The position numbers were made by a program, and so were the translations under genes. A stretch of 16,307 nucleotides of DNA from JADZGC01 sp964391595 (lineage in GTDB: Bacteria; Patescibacteriota; Saccharimonadia; CAILAD01; GCA-016700035), in the NCBI GenBank assembly GCA_964391595.1, contig CAYMMM010000018.1, positions 1 to 16,307 on the forward strand, given 5' to 3'. Below, one piece after another: positions 5,705 to 11,873 of the stretch (positions are counted from its first letter, which is position 1; each line of letters starts with the position of its first letter). The notes below the pieces were generated by a model. It ran no database searches. It was not told the DNA's origin and worked only from the letters and a program-made list of their open reading frames with translations.

Positions 5705-7460
5705 TAACCTTCACAACTCCTTGATCGCCCTCACCATATCTTCGCACAGAGACTGAATCTGCTTCCGTCTCTCTCTCGCCTACCACAAGCGTGTAGGGTA
5801 TCTTGTATATTTCTGCGTTACGGATACGCTTACCTAGTGATTCGCTAGATAAATCTGTAGCCACACGGACGCCTACTTGGCGAAGTCTATCCGCGACTGT
5901 CTGTGCATAACTTGTGAACTTTTCCGAGACCGGTATGACACGGACCTGTTCAGGTGCCAACCAGACTGGAAATGCACCACCATAGTGCTCAATCAGCAGC
6001 ACGATGCTTCTTTCAAGTGAGCCTGCGATTGCACAGTGAATCATCACAACTTGTTCACGATTCCCGCCCTCATCTATGCATGCCAAGTTGAATCGTGCAG
6101 GCATGTTGAAATCAAGTTGAATCGTGGAAGCCTGGAACTCTCGGCCGAGCGCATCAGACCCAATAAAATCAATCTTTGGCCCATAGAATGCTGCCTCACC
6201 AGTCCCATCTATGTACTCTCTGCCCTTTTCTTCGATCACACTCTGAAGCTGCTGCACCGACTCCTGCCACTGCTGGGGATCACCAAGGTAGCCGCTCATA
6301 TTTTCAGGATCATGGGTCGACAAACGTACCTTGAGTTCGATGCCAAACACACCCCAAAATTGCTCAATAATGCTCCACACACGCAACACTTCTTCCTGTA
6401 CTTGCGATGGTCGGCAAAAAACATGTGCATCATCTTGTGTAATAGATCGGACTCGGGCTAAGCCATGTAGCTCACCGCTTTGTTCATCACGGTAAACCAT
6501 CGTGGTTTCTCTATATCGCACCGGCATCTCTCGATAACTACGTGAGCGGCTATCAAAGATCTGTGTATGATGCGGACAATTCATCGGTTTCATCGCGAAC
6601 TCGTGCCCTTCGCGCGACGTAATCTTGAAGAGTTCATCTTCAAACTTATCCCAGTGACCACTCGTCATATAGAGCTCTTTTTTTGTGATATGCGGGATCG
6701 TTACTTCTTCAAAAGAATACTCATCACGCATACTCTGAATGAACTTGTTGAGCTCGTTTCGGACTACAGTCCCACGCGGCGTCCAGAGCGGTAATCCGGG
6801 CCCCACTAGGTCCGAAAACGTAAACAGGTCCAGTTCCTTACCCAGCTTACGATGGTCTCGCTCCTGCGCTAATCGAACCATATCTAAATGTTGTTCAAGC
6901 TCAGCCGGCGACTCAAAAGCGAGACCATAGATACGCTGCAATTGATCACGCTTTTCATCGCCACGCCAATACGCACCTGCGAGCTTATGAAGCTTGATGG
7001 CTCCCACTTCACCCGTTGATTGCACATGAGGCCCCTTACATAAATCGACGAAATGACCGAGTCGATACACCGTAACCGTTGCTATTTTTTCAACACCATC
7101 TACAACACCGATGTCCTCATTTTTAAAATCCTTAAGCTTTGTGGTGCCGTACTGTTGTAAATCTTGCAGCAACTCTACCTTGTATGGTTGGTTCTGCGCG
7201 CTGAAATATTCGATTGCTTGCTCGATACCCCATTCTTCGCACTGAATGGGGAGATTTTGCTGGATGATTGATCGCGCAACCTTCTCTAGCTTCTTTAAGT
7301 CCTTTTCGGCTAGAGATTCTGCAAGCTTCACATCGTAATAAAACCCGTTCTCCACGACTGGACCAACCCCAAACTGTGCGTCTGGATACAATTTTTGTAC
7401 TGCCGCCGCTAGTACGTGGGCAGCACTATGTCGCATTGCATGTAATTTTTCATCCATCAT
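5655..7460 (-). CDS. thrS: Threonyl-tRNA synthetase lacking the TGS domain
   Basis: A 601-residue class II synthetase that charges tRNA-Thr. It begins directly at the second N-terminal (editing) domain: His11 and His15 in HSAAH, with Cys141 and His145 in DLCKGPH, keep the deacylation site for Ser-tRNA-Thr. The catalytic core has the zinc ligands Cys295 (MNCPHH), His346 (DDAHVF) and His475 (MIHCAIAG), and motif 3 at 480-486. The anticodon-binding domain runs from about 503 to the end. Typical bacterial ThrS has about 640 residues because of an extra TGS domain, which is absent here. I chose the ATG at 7460, 6 nt after AAGGAG. The frame stays open up to a GTG at 7490, but that GTG has no spacing for a ribosome binding site. 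It heads the thrS-miaA-murT-gatD operon behind a T-box leader. Confidence 0.96.
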   Translation of the reverse strand: MMDEKLHAMRHSAAHVLAAAVQKLYPDAQFGVGPVVENGFYYDVKLAESLAEKDLKKLEKVARSIIQQNLPIQCEEWGIEQAIEYFSAQNQPYKVELLQDLQQYGTTKLKDFKNEDIGVVDGVEKIATVTVYRLGHFVDLCKGPHVQSTGEVGAIKLHKLAGAYWRGDEKRDQLQRIYGLAFESPAELEQHLDMVRLAQERDHRKLGKELDLFTFSDLVGPGLPLWTPRGTVVRNELNKFIQSMRDEYSFEEVTIPHITKKELYMTSGHWDKFEDELFKITSREGHEFAMKPMNCPHHTQIFDSRSRSYREMPVRYRETTMVYRDEQSGELHGLARVRSITQDDAHVFCRPSQVQEEVLRVWSIIEQFWGVFGIELKVRLSTHDPENMSGYLGDPQQWQESVQQLQSVIEEKGREYIDGTGEAAFYGPKIDFIGSDALGREFQASTIQLDFNMPARFNLACIDEGGNREQVVMIHCAIAGSLERSIVLLIEHYGGAFPVWLAPEQVRVIPVSEKFTSYAQTVADRLRQVGVRVATDLSSESLGKRIRNAEIYKIPYTLVVGERETEADSVSVRRYGEGDQGVVKVNDFVAKITTEITERTA

Positions 7461-7643
7461 CTTTTGCTCCTTATATACAAAAACACTCACCTCTTCTGTC
7501 TGGCCCCACTTAAGTTAATGCGGGGGGTTCCACCAGACTTATTCGCGGTGAGCGAATCACTCTTGTCTCATGTGTTACGCCCATGAGTACGGAGCTCGGC
7601 AAGATCGTTACTCTTCCCTCAAGCACTCTCTTCAACTGTTCTT
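7461..7643 (-). promoter_or_regulatory. T-box leader of thrS (tRNA-Thr sensing)
   Basis: The core is an antiterminator-like helix. Outer arms 7533-7538 (GTCTGG) and 7498-7503 (CCAGAC) are perfectly paired. A 7-nt bulge, TGGAACC (7526-7532), follows, then inner arms CCCC (7522-7525) and GGGG (7504-7507). This is the T-box geometry, in which UGGN binds the NCCA end of uncharged tRNA. Its fourth base, A, requires a U73 tRNA, and the tRNA-Thr at 16254 has U73. Upstream lie a stem III-like hairpin (7541-7546 with 7552-7557) and a hairpin at 7567-7587. I could not fix stem I or the specifier codon. No clear terminator is seen, although CTCACC (7547-7552) can pair with GGTGAG (7486-7491) next to a T5 run. 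Control of translation is therefore possible. Confidence 0.75.
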
Positions 7644-7649
7644 ATTATA
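7644..7649 (-). promoter_or_regulatory. -10 element before the thrS leader
   Basis: A consensus TATAAT on the minus strand lies 14 nt after the tRNA-Val CCA. No clear -35 is visible, because that position falls inside the tRNA gene. It may be an internal promoter, with read-through from the tRNA-Val promoter as the alternative. A small hairpin (ACCATA/TATGGT, 7651-7666) overlaps the tRNA 3' end. Confidence 0.45.
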
Positions 7650-7662
7650 CACCATAGATATA

Positions 7663-7739
7663 TGGTGGGTCCTAGAGGAGTCGAACCTCTGACCTCTACA
7701 ACGTCAATGTAGCGCTCTAGCCAGCTGAGCTAAGGACCC
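7663..7739 (-). tRNA. tRNA-Val (GAC anticodon), CCA encoded
   Basis: A 77-nt cloverleaf. The acceptor stem is GGGTCCT/AGGACCC and the D arm GCTC...GAGC. The anticodon arm is CTACA-TTGACGT-TGTAG, with anticodon GAC reading GTC and GTT. The T arm is AGAGG-TTCGACT-CCTCT. The discriminator is A73 and the 3' CCA is in the DNA. It has its own strong promoter and lies directly upstream of the thrS leader. Confidence 0.96.
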
Positions 7740-7753
7740 TCGAAAACCAGGTT

Positions 7754-7782
7754 ATTATATCTGGAGATGAGCTTTTTCGCAA
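7754..7782 (-). promoter_or_regulatory. tRNA-Val promoter
   Basis: TTGCGA (7777-7782) and TATAAT (7754-7759) on the minus strand are 17 nt apart. Transcription would start near 7747, about 8 nt before the tRNA 5' end. Transcripts may run on into thrS. Confidence 0.75.
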
Positions 7783-7799
7783 CCGTATGTTGGACAAGC

Positions 7800-8861
7800 C
7801 TAGAGCAAGCTGCGTAACTGGACGGCATGAATATGCAGGCGGTCAAGCCGACTTGGTTCCTCTTTTTCAACCTGAGTGCAGCCATAATCCAATATCTTAA
7901 TACTCATTTTGCCACTTATATCAAGTTGAAATACGACATTATCTCCGCTTAGATCAAGGACGAGGCTTTTTTCGCCTTCGAGTTGCGCGACCTCATCTAA
8001 GAAATCCTTGAGGACGGCGGAGTTAGTCTCATTCGCTGCCAGAGCAGATCTTACCTGATCATAGGTACCTTCATTAAACGCACCAAGCGGAGTCCACCGA
8101 TCAAGATCTAGTTTCTCTTGGAGGATCATGGGTGTTGAACGATCCTTAAGTTTGAATGCGACTTGCTCCAGCAATAAATCATCCCCCATCACAGACCGTA
8201 CATCTTGAAATTGCTGCATTTGGCTTCTCATTATGCTCTCTGAATCGTATTCGCTCTCTTCACCCTTTACATACTTGGCGACCCATTCTGATCTATCTGA
8301 TACCACGGCATTCCAGATGGTACCCTGCCGAAAGCTTAAGTCTTGATCACTCATTATCCTATCTAACTCACCCGAAACCTGCTCTGAACTAACATCTTGC
8401 GTAGACGCTTCGCTATCGATAGCTATATTCTCTGGCTGCAAGCGCTCTTGCCATTTACTTTGGGCGATAGATTCCCTAAATCGAGCCTCTACAATCTGTG
8501 TCAGTTTTTTCTTGAGCGGCATCCCGAGCGATCGCGCCTGCTCCATAGAGATATTAAGCCTACCCAGTACACCCTTAAGTGCAATATTGGGTAGGTCTTG
8601 ACTAGATAATGTATTTACCGCAGCTTGAGGATCACCTACATCAACACCTGCATCCTTCAGCCAATCTAGTAGGGCCTGGGGATCACTGACTTCTTGTTGC
8701 TCCGCATCTGATCCACCATCTACAGTCATGTCGTGACTTTCCTCATGCACAATTCTCTTCAAATCTTTCACGAGATCACTCCTCTCAGATGCAGCGGAAT
8801 CAGGTATTGCCTGCGTAGGGTCTGTGGAGCTCTTAATTGGTTCATGTTGATCTGTAGACAT
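7800..8861 (-). CDS. Uncharacterised protein with a cryptic protein-kinase-like C-terminal domain
   Basis: A 353-residue protein I do not recognise by name. Residues 1-60 are acidic, Ser/Asp-rich and probably disordered. Residues 61-150 are helical. The C-terminal half has the order of kinase-fold landmarks: WVAKYVKG with Lys196 like the beta3 lysine, acidic helix residues at 204-209 that could supply the helix C Glu, LQEKLD at 248-252 like a hinge, DLSGDN at 303-308 matching the spacing of the catalytic loop DLKPEN (Asp303, Asn308), and KILDYG with Asp325 like DFG. There is no recognisable glycine loop, and the lobe after DYG is only about 26 residues. It could be an atypical kinase or a pseudokinase. 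No membrane segment is seen. A TAGAAT ends 6 nt before the ATG, so the message may be leaderless. It lies upstream of tRNA-Val on the same strand. Confidence 0.6.
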   Translation of the reverse strand: MSTDQHEPIKSSTDPTQAIPDSAASERSDLVKDLKRIVHEESHDMTVDGGSDAEQQEVSDPQALLDWLKDAGVDVGDPQAAVNTLSSQDLPNIALKGVLGRLNISMEQARSLGMPLKKKLTQIVEARFRESIAQSKWQERLQPENIAIDSEASTQDVSSEQVSGELDRIMSDQDLSFRQGTIWNAVVSDRSEWVAKYVKGEESEYDSESIMRSQMQQFQDVRSVMGDDLLLEQVAFKLKDRSTPMILQEKLDLDRWTPLGAFNEGTYDQVRSALAANETNSAVLKDFLDEVAQLEGEKSLVLDLSGDNVVFQLDISGKMSIKILDYGCTQVEKEEPSRLDRLHIHAVQLRSLL

Positions 8862-8867
8862 AACATT

Positions 8868-8873
8868 ATTCTA
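8868..8873 (-). promoter_or_regulatory. -10 element with leaderless spacing, kinase-like gene
   Basis: TAGAAT on the minus strand ends exactly 6 nt before the ATG at 8861, placing the start of transcription on the A of ATG. No good -35 is seen, and no ribosome binding site lies within 10 nt of the ATG. Confidence 0.4.
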
Positions 8874-8942
8874 ACACCTTAGACACACACGCTTCACATC
8901 CGACTACAACAGTCGCTCAAACACACCGATGTTTTTCTATTT

Positions 8943-9620
8943 TTATATTTTTTCTGGGACTACAAGGTTTGCATCATTATTGCGCACATTCCCTACTCGC
9001 TTGTCGACAGGTGTAAGTACCAGTTTGCCTGATGTATAGCTATTCACCATCGGCATGAGTTCATCGGTCGATATTTCGCTGTTTATCCAGGCTTTCTCTT
9101 CATCGTGATCCAAGATAACTGGCATACGATCGTGAATTGGACTCATGTCTTTATTAGGTAGCGTTGTAACAATCGTGAATGATGTAAAAGTTTCGCCGGT
9201 CTTCTCATCTGACCACGCATCATATATACCTGCCATTGCAAATAATGATGTATTTTTTACAGTAATATAATACGGCTGCTTGGTGGTCTTATCTATTTTC
9301 TTCCATTCATAGAATCCTGAAGCTGGTACCAGACAGCGATGGCGTGCAAAATCGTACTTCCACATTGGCTTTTCTAGTAATGACTCACCGCGAGCATTGA
9401 AGGTACTAAAGGCAAAACGTGGCTTATCCTTAGCCCAGACCGGAATAATCCCCCAATGCATGAGCTCAATACGCCTTTCCCCTCCCTCCTCAATGACGAC
9501 TGGTAGGGTTTGGGTTGGTGCCGCATTATAGTTTGGCTGCACTTCTTTTGGCGCATCATTGACCGTCTCAAAACGTTTCTTGAGATGATCGACGTCGGTT
9601 ATAACGTATCTCCCGCACAT
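8943..9620 (-). CDS. SRAP/HMCES-family DNA-protein crosslink protein (YedK-like)
   Basis: A 225-residue SOS response-associated peptidase. Members bond covalently to abasic sites in single-stranded DNA through Cys2, shielding the lesion. All hallmark residues are present: MCGRY with Cys2, the NYNAAPTQ loop (30-37), Asn75 in STFNARGES, Glu105 in SGFYEWKK, and His163 in IHDRMP. Cys2 must be exposed after Met removal, so the ATG at 9620 is the true start. An open frame adds 14 residues upstream, but that would destroy the active site. There is no ribosome binding site; a consensus TATAAT ends 6 nt before the ATG. It is divergent from a Y-family polymerase operon, a natural DNA-damage partnership. 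Confidence 0.95.
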   Translation of the reverse strand: MCGRYVITDVDHLKKRFETVNDAPKEVQPNYNAAPTQTLPVVIEEGGERRIELMHWGIIPVWAKDKPRFAFSTFNARGESLLEKPMWKYDFARHRCLVPASGFYEWKKIDKTTKQPYYITVKNTSLFAMAGIYDAWSDEKTGETFTSFTIVTTLPNKDMSPIHDRMPVILDHDEEKAWINSEISTDELMPMVNSYTSGKLVLTPVDKRVGNVRNNDANLVVPEKI

Positions 9621-9626
9621 GCCAAT

Positions 9627-9632
9627 ATTATA
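9627..9632 (-). promoter_or_regulatory. SRAP -10 element, leaderless spacing
   Basis: A consensus TATAAT on the minus strand, 6 nt before the ATG at 9620. The matching -35 window (9650-9655) overlaps the first GTTC of the direct repeat described below. Confidence 0.6.
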
Positions 9633-9643
9633 CAGCAAGAGCC

Positions 9644-9673
9644 TTGCACTTGTTCGTAGCATGTTCGTATAAT
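9644..9673 (+). promoter_or_regulatory. Promoter of the polymerase operon
   Basis: TTGCAC (9644-9649) and a consensus TATAAT (9668-9673) are separated by 18 nt. The ATG at 9680 follows after 6 nt, so transcription should begin on the start codon. Confidence 0.65.
9651..9669 (+). promoter_or_regulatory. GTTC-N7-GTTC direct repeat, candidate damage-response operator
   Basis: TGTTCGTA occurs at 9651-9658 and 9662-9669, an 11-bp period. The core GTTC(9652-9655)-N7-GTTC(9663-9666) equals the LexA box described in Alphaproteobacteria. It fills the spacer of the polymerase promoter and touches the SRAP -35 region, so one bound repressor could silence both directions. The regulator is not in this window. 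Confidence 0.5.
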
Positions 9674-9679
9674 GAGATC

Positions 9680-9937
9680 ATGCAAGAGGTAAATGAACCG
9701 GTCGATGTCCTTACGCTCTCAAAGCAGGGGTGTGGTATTGTGGTACCGCTCAAGATCCGCTGGAAGAATCGTTACTACACCCTACGTGAGATCGGGTTAA
9801 CGCACCCGAAGCGCGAAGGGCGAGTCCTCCATCATATCTTTGAAGGCTCAACTGGCTCGCTCAGTATGCGCTTAAGCTATAACACCGAATCCCTACAGTG
9901 GACCTTGGAGGCGATATCAGATGGCCTACCTCACTGA
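9680..9937 (+). CDS. Small protein paired with the Y-family polymerase
   Basis: An 85-residue soluble protein of unknown function. Residues 15-80 look like a small beta-barrel: VVPLKIRWKNRYYTLREIG, then HHIFEGSTGSLSMRLSYN and QWTLEAISDG. This resembles the short beta-domain (DUF6504-like) found at the C-terminus of, or next to, actinobacterial DinB polymerases; that link is tentative. The ATG at 9680 sits 6 nt after a TATAAT, and there is no ribosome binding site, so it is probably leaderless. It overlaps the polymerase gene by 17 nt, so the two are made together. It might be an accessory subunit or DNA-binding partner (inference). Confidence 0.65.
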   Translation: MQEVNEPVDVLTLSKQGCGIVVPLKIRWKNRYYTLREIGLTHPKREGRVLHHIFEGSTGSLSMRLSYNTESLQWTLEAISDGLPH

Positions 9938-11207
9938 GAATCCCCGCCTCAACGAGGCTCAGCCCCAGATCATGCACATCGACCTCAATAGCGCCTTTGC
10001 GACAATCGAGCAGCAAGCCAACCCGCTCCTGCGCGGCAAGCCGGTCGGGGTATGCTCTTACCTCTCTCCTGGTGGCATTATTCTGGCTGCCTCCTATGAA
10101 GCAAAGGCCCACGGCATTAGTACTGGCACAGCCATCCGCGAAGCCCGTGAGCGCTGTCCCGATATGGTCTTCCTGATGCCTGACCCGGATAAGTATTTTT
10201 ATGTAAACACCAAGCTCTATGCCCTCTTACATCGCTACACCAGTGATCTCACTCCTCTCTCGATTGATGAATTTGTAATCGACTTCTCGCGTAGCCGGCT
10301 GATCCATCGAGCCCCACTCGCTCAGATTGGACGAGATATTAAGCGGGCCATCCGCAAGGAGTTGGGCAGCTGGATGCGGGTGAATATCGGTGTTGGGACT
10401 AATCGGTTCTTAGCCAAAACTGCCGCTAGCCTCCACAAACCCAATGGTCTCGACATTATTACTCACCAAAACCTGCGAGAAGTGCTCTCTACCCTGGCAC
10501 TACGTGATCTCTGTGGTATCAATCACCGCTATGAAGCCCGCTTGAACGCGGGCGGCGTCTTTACGCCCCTCGAATTTCTCGATGCCTCAATGGAAGACCT
10601 TCATCGTAAGATCTTCAGGAGTGTCGAGGGCTACCGCTGGTACCACCGCCTGCGAGGCTGGGAAGTTGATGGGGTTGAATATGGACGCAAGAGCTTCGGG
10701 AACGACTTTGCCATCTATATTGCCACCGATGATAAGCGTGAGCTATCTCGGCTCATCATGAAGCTCTCCGAGAAAACTGGCCGTAGGCTACGTCGTCATG
10801 GATCACTCGCTCGAGGCGCCCAGCTCTGGCTGCTCTACGATGACCACAGCTATTGGCACAAGAGCGAACGCTTGCGCAATATTCTCTACTCTACGCAAGA
10901 CATTCATAACGCCATCATGCGGATCTTCTCGAAGCAACCCGAGATGAAGCCGGTTGCCAAACTGGGAATCTCAGTATTCGCCCTCGAGCCAACCCACCCG
11001 GAGCAACTCGAACTTTTTGATACGGTCTTTACTCGACAGCGCCAGATAGCAGCGGCGGCCGATCACATCAATGACACCTATGGAGAATTTACTCTCATCC
11101 CTGCTCTGATGATGAATATGCAGGACCGCATCATCAAGCGCGTCCCCTTCGGTGCATCGAAAGATCTCAAAGACACGTATCAACAATATATCGCTCGATA
11201 TCTTTAG
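9921..11207 (+). CDS. Y-family DNA polymerase (DinB/UmuC-like)
   Basis: A 428-residue translesion polymerase. The first metal-binding strand is HIDLNSAFATIEQ with Asp21 and the steric gate Phe26. LSIDEFVID supplies Asp116 and Glu117. NIGVGTNRFLAKTAASLHKPNG (155-176) is the usual palm-thumb stretch. The little finger follows from about 250. QLELF at 362-366 is a good beta-clamp binding motif. Relative to DinB there is a 17-residue N-terminal extension, supported by GGAGG at 9907-9911, 9 nt before the ATG. It overlaps the preceding small gene by 17 nt. Several 60-base lines of the gene reach 55-63% G+C against about 42-50% in lines sampled from neighbours, so codon use differs. I cannot tell DinB from other Y-family subclasses with confidence. 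Confidence 0.93.
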   Translation: MAYLTENPRLNEAQPQIMHIDLNSAFATIEQQANPLLRGKPVGVCSYLSPGGIILAASYEAKAHGISTGTAIREARERCPDMVFLMPDPDKYFYVNTKLYALLHRYTSDLTPLSIDEFVIDFSRSRLIHRAPLAQIGRDIKRAIRKELGSWMRVNIGVGTNRFLAKTAASLHKPNGLDIITHQNLREVLSTLALRDLCGINHRYEARLNAGGVFTPLEFLDASMEDLHRKIFRSVEGYRWYHRLRGWEVDGVEYGRKSFGNDFAIYIATDDKRELSRLIMKLSEKTGRRLRRHGSLARGAQLWLLYDDHSYWHKSERLRNILYSTQDIHNAIMRIFSKQPEMKPVAKLGISVFALEPTHPEQLELFDTVFTRQRQIAAAADHINDTYGEFTLIPALMMNMQDRIIKRVPFGASKDLKDTYQQYIARYL

Positions 11208-11260
11208 TAGACCTATCATATCTGTTTTTACGAATAATTGGCGTACATTTTCACAAAAAG

Positions 11261-11297
11261 TTGTCCACTTATCCACAACTTTGTAGAGTTATCCACT
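11261..11297 (+). promoter_or_regulatory. Three DnaA boxes upstream of nrdR
   Basis: TTGTCCACT (11261-11269), the consensus box TTATCCACA (11269-11277) and TTATCCACT (11289-11297) all point the same way. An 8-bp inverted repeat (AAAGTTGT/ACAACTTT) spans the first two. The last box touches the nrdR -35. DnaA could control nrdR from here. The gap 11208-11332 holds nothing else that I can identify. Confidence 0.6.
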
Positions 11298-11326
11298 TGC
11301 ACCAACCATAAGTGATATGACAATAT
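11297..11326 (+). promoter_or_regulatory. nrdR promoter, leaderless spacing
   Basis: TTGCAC (11297-11302), an 18-nt spacer, CAATAT (11321-11326), then 6 nt to the ATG. The geometry and the -35 are identical to those of the polymerase operon promoter, although the -10 is weak. No proper ribosome binding site precedes nrdR. Confidence 0.45.
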
Positions 11327-11332
11327 AGAGAC

Positions 11333-11782
11333 ATGATTTGCACGAAATGCAGATCACCCCACAGTGAGGTGGTTAACACGCGCTCGACACGAGGTGGCAG
11401 CCAGATATGGCGGCGACGTCGATGTGCGGACTGTGGCAAGGTCTCAACGACCTATGAGCGGCAAGATTTATCTTTTATCCAGGTGCGTTCGGAGCAGCAG
11501 CAATCAAATCCGACCCCCTACCGCCGCTCATTTTTATTTAGCTCAATCCTCAAAGCCGTTCCTGAAGAACAGCTTAGTGTCATTGATATCGACAATCTCG
11601 TCGACAGTATCGAGCACAAGCTCCTTGAACGAGGTCAAGATGAGGTATCAAGCGAATTAATTCGCCAAGTTACCCTAGCTACACTTAAGCCGGTAGACGT
11701 AAAAGTATTCATGAATTATCTAGTGGCGCACCTTGATGTGCGGACCAAATCAGATATCAAAGCCGCCATAAAACACTACTGA
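11333..11782 (+). CDS. nrdR: Transcriptional repressor NrdR
   Basis: A 149-residue repressor of ribonucleotide reductase genes that senses ATP and dATP. The N-terminal zinc ribbon has Cys3, Cys6, Cys31 and Cys34, with the DNA-contacting IWRRRRC and the conserved TTYER at 39-43. The ATP-cone runs from about 47 to 140, with SSILKAVPEEQLSVIDIDNLVDSIE in its centre. The length is normal for the family. The zinc ribbon begins at residue 3, so the ATG at 11333 must be the start. The gene stands alone, between DnaA boxes and a bidirectional terminator. No NrdR box pair is visible in its own upstream region. Confidence 0.96.
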   Translation: MICTKCRSPHSEVVNTRSTRGGSQIWRRRRCADCGKVSTTYERQDLSFIQVRSEQQQSNPTPYRRSFLFSSILKAVPEEQLSVIDIDNLVDSIEHKLLERGQDEVSSELIRQVTLATLKPVDVKVFMNYLVAHLDVRTKSDIKAAIKHY

Positions 11783-11826
11783 TGCATAATGCTGTAGCAT
11801 AACAAATATGTATTATTGAGCAGCAA

Positions 11827-11849
11827 AAAAGGCCCGTTATGGGCCTTTT
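11827..11849. terminator. Bidirectional terminator between nrdR and rplY
   Basis: AAAAGGCCC and GGGCCTTTT form a 9-bp stem around the loop GTTAT. The A and T runs let it stop transcription from nrdR on the left and from rplY on the right. Confidence 0.85.
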
Positions 11850-11873
11850 GCATCTAGCTAACGAAGAACTAGC

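Noticed and set aside
7461..7490. GTG start of thrS at 7490, adding 10 residues
   Set aside because: The added residues contain the AAGGAG ribosome binding site itself, 6 nt before the ATG at 7460.
8901..8915. Hairpin CGACT/AGTCG as terminator after SRAP
   Set aside because: Only 5 bp, and no T run follows on the minus strand.
9621..9662. 14-residue upstream extension of the SRAP protein
   Set aside because: SRAP proteins need Cys2 exposed after Met removal, so an extension would abolish activity. A TATAAT also lies within this stretch.
11208..11332. NrdR boxes for self-regulation of nrdR
   Set aside because: The two-palindrome pattern of NrdR boxes is not seen. The repeats here are DnaA boxes.
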